Part shown: positions 6,660 through 14,075 of the stretch, piece by piece
Layout: each line of letters begins with the position of its first letter
Position numbering within the stretch: position 1 is the first letter of the stretch
Source of the DNA: an uncultured Rikenellaceae bacterium
Lineage (GTDB): Bacteria > Bacteroidota > Bacteroidia > Bacteroidales > Rikenellaceae
Direction of reading: 5' to 3'
DNA length: 14,075 nucleotides
Assembly (NCBI GenBank): GCA_949284665.1
Contig: CASDWR010000023.1
Location: 1-14,075 of the forward strand
Made by a program: the position numbers and the translations under genes
Notes under the pieces: generated by a model
Told to the model about the DNA's origin: nothing
Database searches by the model: none
Seen by the model: only the letters and a program-made list of their open reading frames with translations

Positions 6660-6667
6660 CAAAGGTA
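6660..6667 (-). promoter_or_regulatory. Candidate Bacteroidetes -7 promoter box for slyD
   Basis: Read on the minus strand this is TACCTTTG, an exact TAnnTTTG match. A T-rich stretch 17-21 bases upstream could act as a poor -33 element and is at the same time the T-tract of the gcvP terminator. The leader to the slyD ATG would be about 115 bases. Confidence 0.45.
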
Positions 6668-6679
6668 CGGATATTTTTG

Positions 6680-6712
6680 AAAAATCCGCCGGGTATCCTG
6701 TAGCCCGGCGGA
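6680..6712 (-). terminator. Intrinsic terminator of gcvP
   Basis: A perfect 9-base stem (TCCGCCGGG / CCCGGCGGA) with a 10-base loop is followed, on the minus strand, by five T. It lies about 50 bases past the gcvP stop codon. The stem is GC-rich and the layout is that of a standard Rho-independent terminator. Confidence 0.88.
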
Positions 6713-6761
6713 AATGGTATCATTCATTCGGACAGTGTTGTCCTCCTTTTTTGTTGCGGGA

Positions 6762-9596
6762 TCAGAACCCGTCGCACGTGCAGACCAGATTGCGGTCCCC
6801 GTACCCGTTGTCAATCTTACTGACGTGAGGGAAGAATTTGTTCTCGGCAATCCAGTCCAGCGGGAATGCAGCCTGCTGACGTGAGTAGGGGTGATTCCAC
6901 TCTCCGGCGATCTCACGTGCCGTGTGGGGGGCATTGGCCAACAGATTGTCGGGATTGTCTCCGATTGCCTCGCATTCGCGTTTGATGGCGATCAAGGCCT
7001 CGATGAAACGGTCCATTTCGGCCTTAGGTTCACTTTCGGTAGGCTCTACCATCAGCGTATCGTGTACGGGGAAGGAGAGTGTCGGGGCATGGAATCCGTA
7101 ATCCATCAACCGTCGCGCCACATCGGCCACCTCTACACCGTACTCCTTGCGGAAATGTTGCAGGTCAAGAATCATTTCGTGTCCAACCCGACCGTTCTCT
7201 CCGGCATAGTAAGTCCGGTATTCGCCTTCCAGTGCTTTGGCCATGTAGTTGGCATTTACGATTGCCGCTTCGGTGACGTGACGCAGTCCTTCCGCCCCGA
7301 GCATTCGGATATAACCGTATGTGATCGGAAGCAGCATCGCGCTGCCGAACGGTGCAGAAGAGACTGCCGTGATACCGTCTTTCCCGCCTGTTTCAACCAC
7401 CGAGTGGGTGGGAAGGAAGGGCAGCAGGTGTTCGGCTACGCAGACCGGACCGACTCCCGGACCCCCACCCCCGTGGGGCATGGCGAATGTCTTGTGTAGA
7501 TTCAGATGACATACGTCGGCTCCGATATATCCGGGATTGGTCAGACCGACTTGTGCATTCATGTTGGCTCCATCCATATAGACCTGTCCGCCCGCATCGT
7601 GGACGGCATCCACAATCTCCCGGATACGACTTTCGAATACACCGTGTGTGGAAGGATAAGTCACCATCAAGGCACACAATTCATCGGCATGCTCTTGAGC
7701 CTTGGCTTTCAGGTCCTCTACGTCGATGTTGCCCTCTGCATCGCAGGATACCACTACGATTCTCATCCCGGCCATGGCTGCTGATGCGGGATTGGTCCCA
7801 TGTGCCGATGCCGGAATCAATACTACGTTCCGGTAGCCTTGTCCACGGCTCTGATGCCAGGCACGGATAATCATCAGGCCCGTATATTCGCCTGCAGCTC
7901 CCGAATTGGGTTGAAGAGTCGTCCCTGCCAGTCCGGTGATAACGGCCAGGTCATGTTCCAGTTCATGAATCATCTCCAGATACCCCTTGGCCTGAGATGC
8001 CGGAGCAAAAGGATGCAGGTTGCCGAATTCACTCAACGACAAAGGCATCATCAGAACGGCAGCATTCAGTTTCATGGTGCAGGACCCGAGCGGAATCATA
8101 CTGTTTGCCAATGAAATGTCACGCATTTCGAGACGTTTGATGTAACGCATCATGTCTGTTTCGCTCCTGTGGGCCGAAAAGACGGGCTCGGTAAGAATCG
8201 GCGACTTGCGTTGCAGGTTTGCGGCGATAGTCGTTTTATCGGAGATATCCACCTTTTTGGGGGCGCGCTTGCCGGCTGCTTCCGCAAAAATCGTTACGAC
8301 TGCTTCGACTTCCGCCTGGGTGGTTACTTCGTCGAAGCTCATCCGTACGCGGCTTTCGTCCGGATAGTAGAAATTGATTCCCCGTTCAAGGGCGGATTGT
8401 TGTACTACGGCTGCCTCGGCGTTCACTTCAAGCGTGTCGAAGTAGTTTTCGCGACGCAGTTCGTAACCCAGTTTCTTGAGTGCCTCGGCGACGGCGACCG
8501 TACACTTATGGATGCGTTCGGCAATGCATTTGAGCCCGTCGGGACCGTGATAAACAGCATAAAAACCCGACATGGTAGCCATCAGTGCCGATGCCGTACA
8601 TATGTTCGAGGTGGCTTTTTCGCGTTTGATATGTTGTTCTCGAGTTTGCAGAGCCATACGCAATGCCTTGTTCCCCAGCCGGTCTACCGATACGCCGATG
8701 ATCCGTCCGGGCATGTTGCGTTTATAGGCTTCCCGGGTGGTCATGAATCCGGCGTGAGGGCCTCCGAAACCCATCGGAAGTCCGAATCGCTGGGTCGATC
8801 CTACGGCAATGTCGGCACCCCATTCTCCCGGTGCACGCAACAGCACAAGAGCCATCGGATCACAGATGGCCGTGACTTTCGCGCCCACTGCGTGAGCTGC
8901 GACCGCGAAATCTTCATAATCCCTTACCTCGCCGTCAGCAGCGGGATATTGAACGATAGCTCCGAATTCCCGCCCCGTGAAAGTATAGTTCTCGTAATTA
9001 TCGCAGATGATCTCGATTCCGAAGGGTTCGGAACGGGTCAGCAGTACGTCGAGCGTTTGAGGGAAAATATTTTCGTCTACAAAAAGCTGATTGATGCCGG
9101 ATTTTACTTGATCTCGTGACCGAAGTGCGAACATCATCAGCATCGCTTCGGCCGCAGCAGTCCCTTCGTCGAGTAACGAACAGTTTCCGATCTCGAGTCC
9201 CGTCAGAGAAATGGCCATCGTCTGGAAATTGAGCAGTGCTTCCAGTCGTCCCTGCGATATTTCCGCCTGATAGGGCGTATAGGAGGTATACCAGGCCGGA
9301 TTCTCGAAAACGTTTCGGGCGATGACAGCCGGAGTGGCCGAAGGGTAATAACCCATGCCGATGAAGGAGCGGAAGGGGGTATTGCGTGCAGCCAGTTCAC
9401 GAATATGGGCTGCAAATTCGTATTCGCTCATTCCCTCTGCAGGGAGCGCTAATGGCTTGCGCAGGCGAATCGAGGCGGGGATTACCTGGTTTATAAGTTC
9501 TTCCACGCTCTTTACCCCGATGGTGGCAAGCATGGCTTTCAAATCATCTTCCCCGACTCCGATATGCCGGGCCTCAAATTTATCGAAAGAGATCAT
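6762..9596 (-). CDS. gcvP: Glycine dehydrogenase (decarboxylating), P-protein
   Basis: The pyridoxal-phosphate subunit of the glycine cleavage system, 944 residues. It decarboxylates glycine and passes the aminomethyl group to the lipoyl arm of the H-protein (GcvH). It is the fused single-chain form: an N-terminal half (about 1-440, starting SFDKFEARHIG) and a catalytic C-terminal half. The PLP lysine is Lys702 in NLHKTFAMPHGGGGPG, followed by the glycine-rich loop. Other family motifs include RHIG near the start, FIGMGYY, and GSCTMKLN ahead of the catalytic half. Length is close to the usual 950-960 and the frame is intact. The gene stands alone here without gcvT or gcvH, which is common in Bacteroidetes. 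The ATG at 9596 follows a very A-rich leader on this strand. It ends at the terminator at 6680-6712. Confidence 0.98.
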   Translation of the reverse strand: MISFDKFEARHIGVGEDDLKAMLATIGVKSVEELINQVIPASIRLRKPLALPAEGMSEYEFAAHIRELAARNTPFRSFIGMGYYPSATPAVIARNVFENPAWYTSYTPYQAEISQGRLEALLNFQTMAISLTGLEIGNCSLLDEGTAAAEAMLMMFALRSRDQVKSGINQLFVDENIFPQTLDVLLTRSEPFGIEIICDNYENYTFTGREFGAIVQYPAADGEVRDYEDFAVAAHAVGAKVTAICDPMALVLLRAPGEWGADIAVGSTQRFGLPMGFGGPHAGFMTTREAYKRNMPGRIIGVSVDRLGNKALRMALQTREQHIKREKATSNICTASALMATMSGFYAVYHGPDGLKCIAERIHKCTVAVAEALKKLGYELRRENYFDTLEVNAEAAVVQQSALERGINFYYPDESRVRMSFDEVTTQAEVEAVVTIFAEAAGKRAPKKVDISDKTTIAANLQRKSPILTEPVFSAHRSETDMMRYIKRLEMRDISLANSMIPLGSCTMKLNAAVLMMPLSLSEFGNLHPFAPASQAKGYLEMIHELEHDLAVITGLAGTTLQPNSGAAGEYTGLMIIRAWHQSRGQGYRNVVLIPASAHGTNPASAAMAGMRIVVVSCDAEGNIDVEDLKAKAQEHADELCALMVTYPSTHGVFESRIREIVDAVHDAGGQVYMDGANMNAQVGLTNPGYIGADVCHLNLHKTFAMPHGGGGPGVGPVCVAEHLLPFLPTHSVVETGGKDGITAVSSAPFGSAMLLPITYGYIRMLGAEGLRHVTEAAIVNANYMAKALEGEYRTYYAGENGRVGHEMILDLQHFRKEYGVEVADVARRLMDYGFHAPTLSFPVHDTLMVEPTESEPKAEMDRFIEALIAIKRECEAIGDNPDNLLANAPHTAREIAGEWNHPYSRQQAAFPLDWIAENKFFPHVSKIDNGYGDRNLVCTCDGF

Positions 9597-9865
9597 TGGA
9601 TATGTTTTTTTGTATGTTTTTTGTCCTTATCGATTTCTCATTTGTTGTCTTGCGGACCGACCGAACGTCCCCTTTTTGTTAGCGACCCGATCTTTTGAAG
9701 GGTTTCGGAAACTTCCCGATCCGCCCGGCACTCTTGTATGATTTGCCTTTGTATCAGCCGTTTTTCAAAAACGAGTCTTTCTCAATGCTTCGAATCCGGG
9801 ATGGGTCCGATCGCCTTTTTGCGATTTGTCGGCAATCTTGCGATACCGGCAATCGATTCGATATG

Positions 9866-9873
9866 CAAAACTA
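9866..9873 (-). promoter_or_regulatory. Weak candidate -7 box for gcvP
   Basis: On the minus strand this reads TAGTTTTG, which fits TAnnTTTG, inside the AT-rich part of the gap. No clear -33 box is visible. Use of this site would give a leader of roughly 260 bases before the gcvP ATG. Confidence 0.3.
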
Positions 9874-10009
9874 AAAATATTTTGTAATTTGTAAGCAGAA
9901 CAGGCCGTTTATTTTTATCCGGCATAAGATTTTTGATCTTGGGAAGGGATGATTGTTATGCTGGATTTCGCATTTCGGATGCTGGTTCCTTTGACGGGGT
10001 GTCGCAGTG

Positions 10010-10021
10010 CATTCCGGAATG
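10010..10021. repeat. 12-base palindrome built from the same half-sites as the one at 5344
   Basis: CATTCCGGAATG uses the same half-sites, CATTCC and GGAATG, as the palindrome at 5344-5357, but in swapped order. It lies in the intergenic gap downstream of the glycosyltransferase terminator. It may be coincidence. Confidence 0.2.
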
Positions 10022-10073
10022 GAATTTAAATAACCGACGGAGGATGGTTCAACGGGACCGACACGTACAAATA

Positions 10074-10106
10074 CGAAAATAAAAACGTCCGACATCGGTC
10101 GGACGT
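10074..10106 (-). terminator. Intrinsic terminator of the glycosyltransferase operon
   Basis: A perfect 9-base stem (ACGTCCGAC / GTCGGACGT) with a 4-base loop is followed on the minus strand by TTTTTATTTT. It starts about 55 bases past the stop of the last glycosyltransferase. A strong, standard Rho-independent terminator. Confidence 0.9.
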
Positions 10107-10160
10107 ATAGAAGGATGATTTTCGGTTCTGTCGATGGTCCCGAGATACCCGTCTGACACA

Positions 10161-11288
10161 TTATCCGATTGAACCGGACTCATAGGGTGCATTTAATCGG
10201 AGGATGCGAAGATAGTAGGCCACATATTCGTCTGCGCATTTGGTCCAATTGAATTGCGATGCCCACTTGGTTGTTTTGAATGAATGCGTCTGTTCGTCGT
10301 TGTAGAATGTCGCAAGTCCGGTTCTTACCACTTCGCTCATCCGTTTCGGCTCCAACTCGCTCCAATAGTATGCCTCGGGACCTCCGATTTCCGGGAGTGA
10401 TGTGAGGGTGGAAAGGAAAACCGGTTTCCCGCAATACATCGCTTCTACGGGCGGCAACCCGAATCCCTCACACAGGGACGGGAAAAGGAATGCACGGCAA
10501 TGCCTGAAAAGCCACGCCTTTTCGTCAGCCGAAACATGCTGGAGGGCGGTGACGTTCGATAAGCCCAGTGTTTCGATACGCCGCATGATTCCGCGGCCGT
10601 AGTCGGTATTCCAGTTGCCGACGATCACCAGATGCTCTTCGGGTAACGAGGCCATCATTTCCACCAGCAAATGGGGATTCTTTTTGGGCTGAAGGCTTGA
10701 GAGATGGAGCAAGAAACGGGATGGAATCGGTTTTTGGTCCGGTTTCTTTTCCGGTGAAACACGAGGATCGCTTACCCCGTTGTAAATGATCGTATCGGGA
10801 TGGGTATAAGGGAAGTGGCGTTTTACGTCATCGCGGGCGAACTGGGAAATGAAACTCAGATGATCGGCCAACCGCAAACGTCTGGCAAACTTGCGGCTCG
10901 AACTTCTCAATTTACTGCCCTGTCGTTCGTAGATGAAGTTGATGTCATGAACCGTCAACAGACTGTTGCGTGCCAATCGCAGGTTTTTAACCCGTGTGTA
11001 TTGATGGGTGCTGTGATAGAGATCGAAACGACGGGGATAGAAAGGCAATAACTGCCGTTTCGGGAAACCGCCCAAAGCGACATAGTGTACGTCATCCCCG
11101 AAGGCCCCCTTCATGTTGCTCGATACGATAAAAGTGAATTCGATACCGTACAACTCTTTCAGCCGGGGCGCCCGTTGCGCCAACTCTTTCCCCAAATGGA
11201 AGTTGAACTCTCCCAAACCTACGTTACGGTCTTTTGCGGAATAAAGTTCGACGGCAATTCTTTTGGTCTTTTGGTGTTTCACAGGCAT
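10161..11288 (-). CDS. Glycosyltransferase, GT4-like (GT-B fold)
   Basis: A 375-residue retaining-type glycosyltransferase predicted to add a sugar from a nucleotide donor to an envelope glycan at the inner face of the cytoplasmic membrane. The C-terminal donor-binding half has LHLSSLQPKKNPHLLVE (194-210), HLVIVGNW (219-226) and the E-x7-E motif EGFGLPPVE (Glu274, Glu282), then SLPEIGGPEAYYW (297-309), typical of Bacteroides group 1 glycosyltransferases. The N-terminal half carries VHDINFIY (113-120). The ATG at 11288 (MPVKHQKTKRIAVEL) follows AAGGA by 11 bases. The same frame stays open upstream, overlapping the previous gene, but that part looks non-coding. It is the last gene of the exporter/glycosyltransferase unit, 127 bases after its neighbour. 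Donor and acceptor sugars are unknown. Confidence 0.93.
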   Translation of the reverse strand: MPVKHQKTKRIAVELYSAKDRNVGLGEFNFHLGKELAQRAPRLKELYGIEFTFIVSSNMKGAFGDDVHYVALGGFPKRQLLPFYPRRFDLYHSTHQYTRVKNLRLARNSLLTVHDINFIYERQGSKLRSSSRKFARRLRLADHLSFISQFARDDVKRHFPYTHPDTIIYNGVSDPRVSPEKKPDQKPIPSRFLLHLSSLQPKKNPHLLVEMMASLPEEHLVIVGNWNTDYGRGIMRRIETLGLSNVTALQHVSADEKAWLFRHCRAFLFPSLCEGFGLPPVEAMYCGKPVFLSTLTSLPEIGGPEAYYWSELEPKRMSEVVRTGLATFYNDEQTHSFKTTKWASQFNWTKCADEYVAYYLRILRLNAPYESGSIG

Positions 11289-11415
11289 TCGTTTCTTGGT
11301 CCTTAATTCTTTTAGATAGATACAACTATCATACAAATTGTTGCTTCCCTTTCCGAAAAAATATATGTTTGCTTTTCGATATGAATTCGTGTGTAATTTA
11401 CGTGTTTTGCCTCCT

Positions 11416-12639
11416 TTATGTTTCAATTTTTTTGGATTTTTTTTTCTCGCATCCCCAAAGATCGGCAAGCATCTTTTCAAAGCGTTTCCCGATCTTGTCC
11501 GGATCATACTCAGCAGCCCGATCGATTACCGGTTGCTGCATACTGCGACGAAAGGTCTCGTCCGACATCAGTCGGGCGAGTTCTTCTGTATAGCAATCCA
11601 TGTCGAACGGTGGTATCAACACACCGCATCGGCCGCTTGGAGAGAGAATTGCCCTCACTCCTTCCGAACAGTCGAAGGCAATCGGTATAACGCCCGCCTG
11701 TTGTGCCTCGCATAGAACCAGGCCCCAACTGTCGAGTGTGGAGGTGAGACAAAGAATGGCCGCTTCGTTGTAATAGGGCCACGGATCGGTTGTCGATCCG
11801 CAGAAAGTTACGCGAGGCAGTTGGCGTTCATGAGCTTCACGTTCCAAAGCGTCACGTTCTTCTCCGTCACCGACGATTTTTAATTCCCAATGCGGAAAAC
11901 GGTTGCAGAGCCGTCCCCAAATTTCGAGAAGACGGTCGATCCGTTTCCCGGCATACGAAAGCCTTCCAAGGTAGAGGACCACCTTCTTCTTATCCAATGA
12001 ATAGGGATGTTCCGCGGGTGGAATCGCATTGGGCATAACAACGAACTTGTTGTCCTCCGGATCAATATCGAGCCTCCGACAAAGTTCCTGTTTGTATCCT
12101 TCGCACAGTACCGTATAAGCATCGCAATGGTTGTATATCCGTTTGTGTCGCCGTACGATCTTGTGTTCGAAAGAGTGGAAAACATATTCCCGCGGTTGTT
12201 GCCAGAACCGGTATCGAATACGCTTCCAGCCTCCGTTTTGCAAGGCATTGCGCTTGCGGAGTGAAAGGACATAATCGATTTCCTGAAGAGGAAGATCGTG
12301 GCAGGCATATATCACTTTGCAGGGAAGTGCTGTGGCAAGGCGGTCGAAATTGTAAAAAATTACTACGGCAACGATCAACACCTCGATGTCCCGTTCCTTG
12401 CAAAATGGAACTAGCAACTCTGCGTATCGGGCGAGTTTGTATCTGCTGCCGTCCGATTTTCCGGGCAGTTGCGTGAAATGTACCGATGCCCGTTCTTCTT
12501 CGGTGAGTCGGTCTACATGCAATCGTGCGGCGACAATCTCCACATTGTGGCCGTGAGCAGCGAGCCATACGGCTAAACGTGAGGTTACTTTTTCAGCCCC
12601 TCCGAAAGGATATTCGTTGTGAAAAAAAGCTATGTGCAT
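11416..12639 (-). CDS. Glycosyltransferase, GT4-like (GT-B fold)
   Basis: A 407-residue family 4-type glycosyltransferase, probably acting on the same envelope glycan as the one encoded downstream. It starts MHIAFFHNEYPFGGAEKV with the GGAE acceptor-side loop (13-16). The donor domain shows LYLGRLSYAGKRIDRLLEIW (222-241) and LKIVGDGEERDALE (253-266). The E-x7-E motif is D-x7-E here (Asp303, Glu311 in DSWGLVLCE). The tail is very lysine-rich (EKKKSKK). The ATG at 12639 has a short AAAGAG site; the frame extends upstream to 12741 but those residues are unlike the family. The gene lies 98 bases after the ABC exporter stop in the same direction, with no terminator seen between. Confidence 0.93.
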   Translation of the reverse strand: MHIAFFHNEYPFGGAEKVTSRLAVWLAAHGHNVEIVAARLHVDRLTEEERASVHFTQLPGKSDGSRYKLARYAELLVPFCKERDIEVLIVAVVIFYNFDRLATALPCKVIYACHDLPLQEIDYVLSLRKRNALQNGGWKRIRYRFWQQPREYVFHSFEHKIVRRHKRIYNHCDAYTVLCEGYKQELCRRLDIDPEDNKFVVMPNAIPPAEHPYSLDKKKVVLYLGRLSYAGKRIDRLLEIWGRLCNRFPHWELKIVGDGEERDALEREAHERQLPRVTFCGSTTDPWPYYNEAAILCLTSTLDSWGLVLCEAQQAGVIPIAFDCSEGVRAILSPSGRCGVLIPPFDMDCYTEELARLMSDETFRRSMQQPVIDRAAEYDPDKIGKRFEKMLADLWGCEKKKSKKIET

Positions 12640-12737
12640 ACTCTTTAGTCGTGTCGTTTGTCGAGTTTGAATGCTTTTATTGCCTCCCTTTCCTTCCTTG
12701 CCACCGGTTTGTTCGCATCCGATTGAACCGGTTGGGG

Positions 12738-14075
12738 TCAATCCAGTTGTTGCATTTCGATCAATTTGGCGTAGATGCCTTTTTGCGCCATCAGCTCTGC
12801 ATGGGTCCCTTGCTCGGCGATCCGACCTTGTTCGATGACAATGATTTTGTCGGCATTGTGAATGGTGCTCAATCGGTGAGCGATGACCAGCGAAGTTCGT
12901 CCCTTAAGCAGCGAATTGAGAGCTTCCTGTACCAGTTTCTCACTTTCGGTGTCGAGCGCCGAGGTCGCTTCATCCAAAATCAATATTTCCGGATTCTTCA
13001 GAACGGCCCGTGCAATGCTCAGACGTTGTCGTTGCCCGCCGGAAAGCTTGGTCCCGCGGTCCCCGATATTGGTCTGGTATCCATCGGACGTTTCCATAAT
13101 GAAGGAATGGGCATTGGCTATTTTTGCCGCATTCTCTACCTGGGTGAACGAAGCTTCCGCGTTGCCCAGCCGGATGTTGTTCTCGATGGTGTCGTTGAAC
13201 AGGACAGTCTCTTGTGATACGATACCCAGACGGGCGCGCAAACTCTCCGATGAATACTCTTTGATGTTGCGGCCGTCGATGAGAATCTCTCCGCTGCAAA
13301 CGTCATAAAAACGCGGAATCAGGTCTGAAATAGTCGACTTTCCTCCTCCAGAAGGGCCTACCAGAGCTACGGTTTCACCCTTGTGGATCGTGAAGTCGAT
13401 TCCGGAAATTACCTCGCGTTGTTCGTATGCAAAGTGGACATTTCGAAATTCTATGCACTCCCGAAAATCCTTGAGTTCCACTGCATTCGGCGCATCGGGA
13501 ACTGCATTCGGCGTGTCAAGCAATGAAAGGACACGGTCTCCGGCAGCGATTCCCTGATTGATGTTGCTGAATGCATCCGTGAATGAGCGGATAGGACGTG
13601 TGATCTGAGTGAAAATACCGAGGTAAGCGAGGAATCCGCCTACGCTCAACGAGTCGTTCAATACCAGATGTCCTCCGAAAACGAGCAAACCGGCTGCTGC
13701 TACGATACCGAGGAACTCACTCATGGGAGAGGCAAGTTGCTGTCGGCGAGCCATGGAGCGTGCGATGTTCGAATATATCTGGTTGATCTGATGAAATTTG
13801 TTTTTAAAAAAACCTTCGGCATTGTACCCTTTGATAACTTTCATACCCGACAGTGATTCGTCGAGAATGGAGGTCAGGTCGCCGAAATTTTCCTGTGCGG
13901 CTTTGGCTGAATGTCGCAGCCTTTTGACGATCGATCCGATAATCAATCCCACAATGGGAAGATATACAGCGGAAAAGATCGTTAACTCCCAAGATATTTT
14001 CAGCATGGCAAACATGTAACCGGCAATGAGAAACGGTTCGCGGAAAGCCACCTGGAGGGTGTTGGTGATGCAGAA
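12738..14075 (-). CDS. ABC exporter (MsbA-like, membrane domain fused to ATPase), N-terminus outside the window
   Basis: The last 445 residues of a half-size ABC exporter; the frame runs off the window end, so the start and first membrane helices are missing. The visible membrane part has helices near 18-50 and 115-160. The ATPase domain is complete: Walker A GPSGGGKS (240-247), Q-loop VSQET, signature LSGGQ (344-348), Walker B LILDEATSALD (365-375) and H-loop His400. This type exports lipid A, lipid-linked glycans or peptides. Two glycosyltransferase genes follow directly, so a lipid or glycan flippase role is the best guess. Several exporters look alike, so I withhold the msbA symbol. The GTG at 14051 is not a real start because coding sequence continues upstream of it. 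Confidence 0.93.
   Translation of the reverse strand, partial: FCITNTLQVAFREPFLIAGYMFAMLKISWELTIFSAVYLPIVGLIIGSIVKRLRHSAKAAQENFGDLTSILDESLSGMKVIKGYNAEGFFKNKFHQINQIYSNIARSMARRQQLASPMSEFLGIVAAAGLLVFGGHLVLNDSLSVGGFLAYLGIFTQITRPIRSFTDAFSNINQGIAAGDRVLSLLDTPNAVPDAPNAVELKDFRECIEFRNVHFAYEQREVISGIDFTIHKGETVALVGPSGGGKSTISDLIPRFYDVCSGEILIDGRNIKEYSSESLRARLGIVSQETVLFNDTIENNIRLGNAEASFTQVENAAKIANAHSFIMETSDGYQTNIGDRGTKLSGGQRQRLSIARAVLKNPEILILDEATSALDTESEKLVQEALNSLLKGRTSLVIAHRLSTIHNADKIIVIEQGRIAEQGTHAELMAQKGIYAKLIEMQQLD

Larger units (their letters stand above)
9597..10160. other. 564-base gap without a convincing gene
   Basis: This region lies between the terminated glycosyltransferase unit and gcvP, and must contain the gcvP promoter. 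I find no supported gene. The 26-codon frame on the plus strand at about 9949 has a fair purine-rich site (GGGAAGGG) but is too short to call. A 96-codon minus-strand frame from 10161 crosses the terminator and looks spurious. Small symmetric motifs are present: a CGTTTTTCAAAAACG palindrome (9759-9773), an ATCGC-T5-GCGAT hairpin near 9811, and CATTCCGGAATG (10010-10021). The part around 9866-9895 is AT-rich. No glycine riboswitch core is recognised upstream of gcvP. Confidence 0.6.

Noticed and set aside
8169..9119. Plus-strand frame of 316 codons
   Set aside because: It lies entirely antisense to gcvP, whose protein is fully conserved across it.
9597..9870. Glycine riboswitch upstream of gcvP
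   Set aside because: The conserved core of the glycine aptamer is not seen on the minus strand, and no tandem arrangement is visible.
9871..10161. Minus-strand frame of 96 codons after the glycosyltransferase
   Set aside because: It begins at the stop codon of the previous gene and runs through the intrinsic terminator. No family character or ribosome site is seen.
10163..12731. 15-base sequence ATCCGATTGAACCGG present at 10163-10177 and 12717-12731
   Set aside because: One copy lies in coding sequence and the other in a gap. A single 15-base match in 14 kb is within reach of chance, and no mobile-element feature accompanies it.

Overview
The window is a gene-dense stretch from a bacterium of the order Bacteroidales, judged from several independent signs. 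There is an EF-G2-type elongation factor paralog, a ChuR-like anaerobic sulfatase-maturating enzyme, and a fused 944-residue glycine decarboxylase. Bacteroidetes-style -7 boxes (TAnnTTTG) lie upstream of several genes, and many genes have weak Shine-Dalgarno sites. I cannot name the genus. No tRNA, rRNA, CRISPR array or insertion sequence is visible.

Layout: positions 1-489 (minus) hold the N-terminal third or less of an elongation-factor-G-like protein whose GTPase motifs are degenerate. A roughly 310-base divergent promoter region follows. Then comes a plus-strand cluster: a Cof-type HAD phosphatase (802-1575), an anaerobic sulfatase-maturating radical SAM enzyme (1623-2885), a small secreted barrel-like protein (2946-3524) preceded by a run of nine G, and an aldose-1-epimerase-family protein that may be exported (3536-4675). 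These genes are tightly spaced and could form one transcription unit concerned with sugar or sulfated-glycan use. No sulfatase is in view.

From about 4800 onward every gene is on the minus strand. Read in the direction of transcription (right to left), an ABC exporter (12738-14075, entering from outside the window) is followed by two GT-B glycosyltransferases (12639-11416 and 11288-10161), ending at a strong intrinsic terminator (10074-10106). This looks like an envelope glycan or lipopolysaccharide assembly unit. A 564-base gap without a convincing gene precedes gcvP (9596-6762), which ends in its own intrinsic terminator. That terminator abuts the promoter of a SlyD-type peptidyl-prolyl isomerase with a Cys/His-rich tail (6536-5922). 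An unrecognised coiled-coil protein (5891-5412) follows it, probably co-transcribed, and then a GNAT acetyltransferase (5278-4802) that converges on the epimerase gene.

The points most worth a second look are the GTPase-motif loss in the EF-G paralog, the G9 tract placed between a strong ribosome-binding site plus TTG codon and the signal peptide of the surface protein, the possible export of the epimerase, and the metal-binding tail of SlyD with its unknown coiled-coil partner gene.
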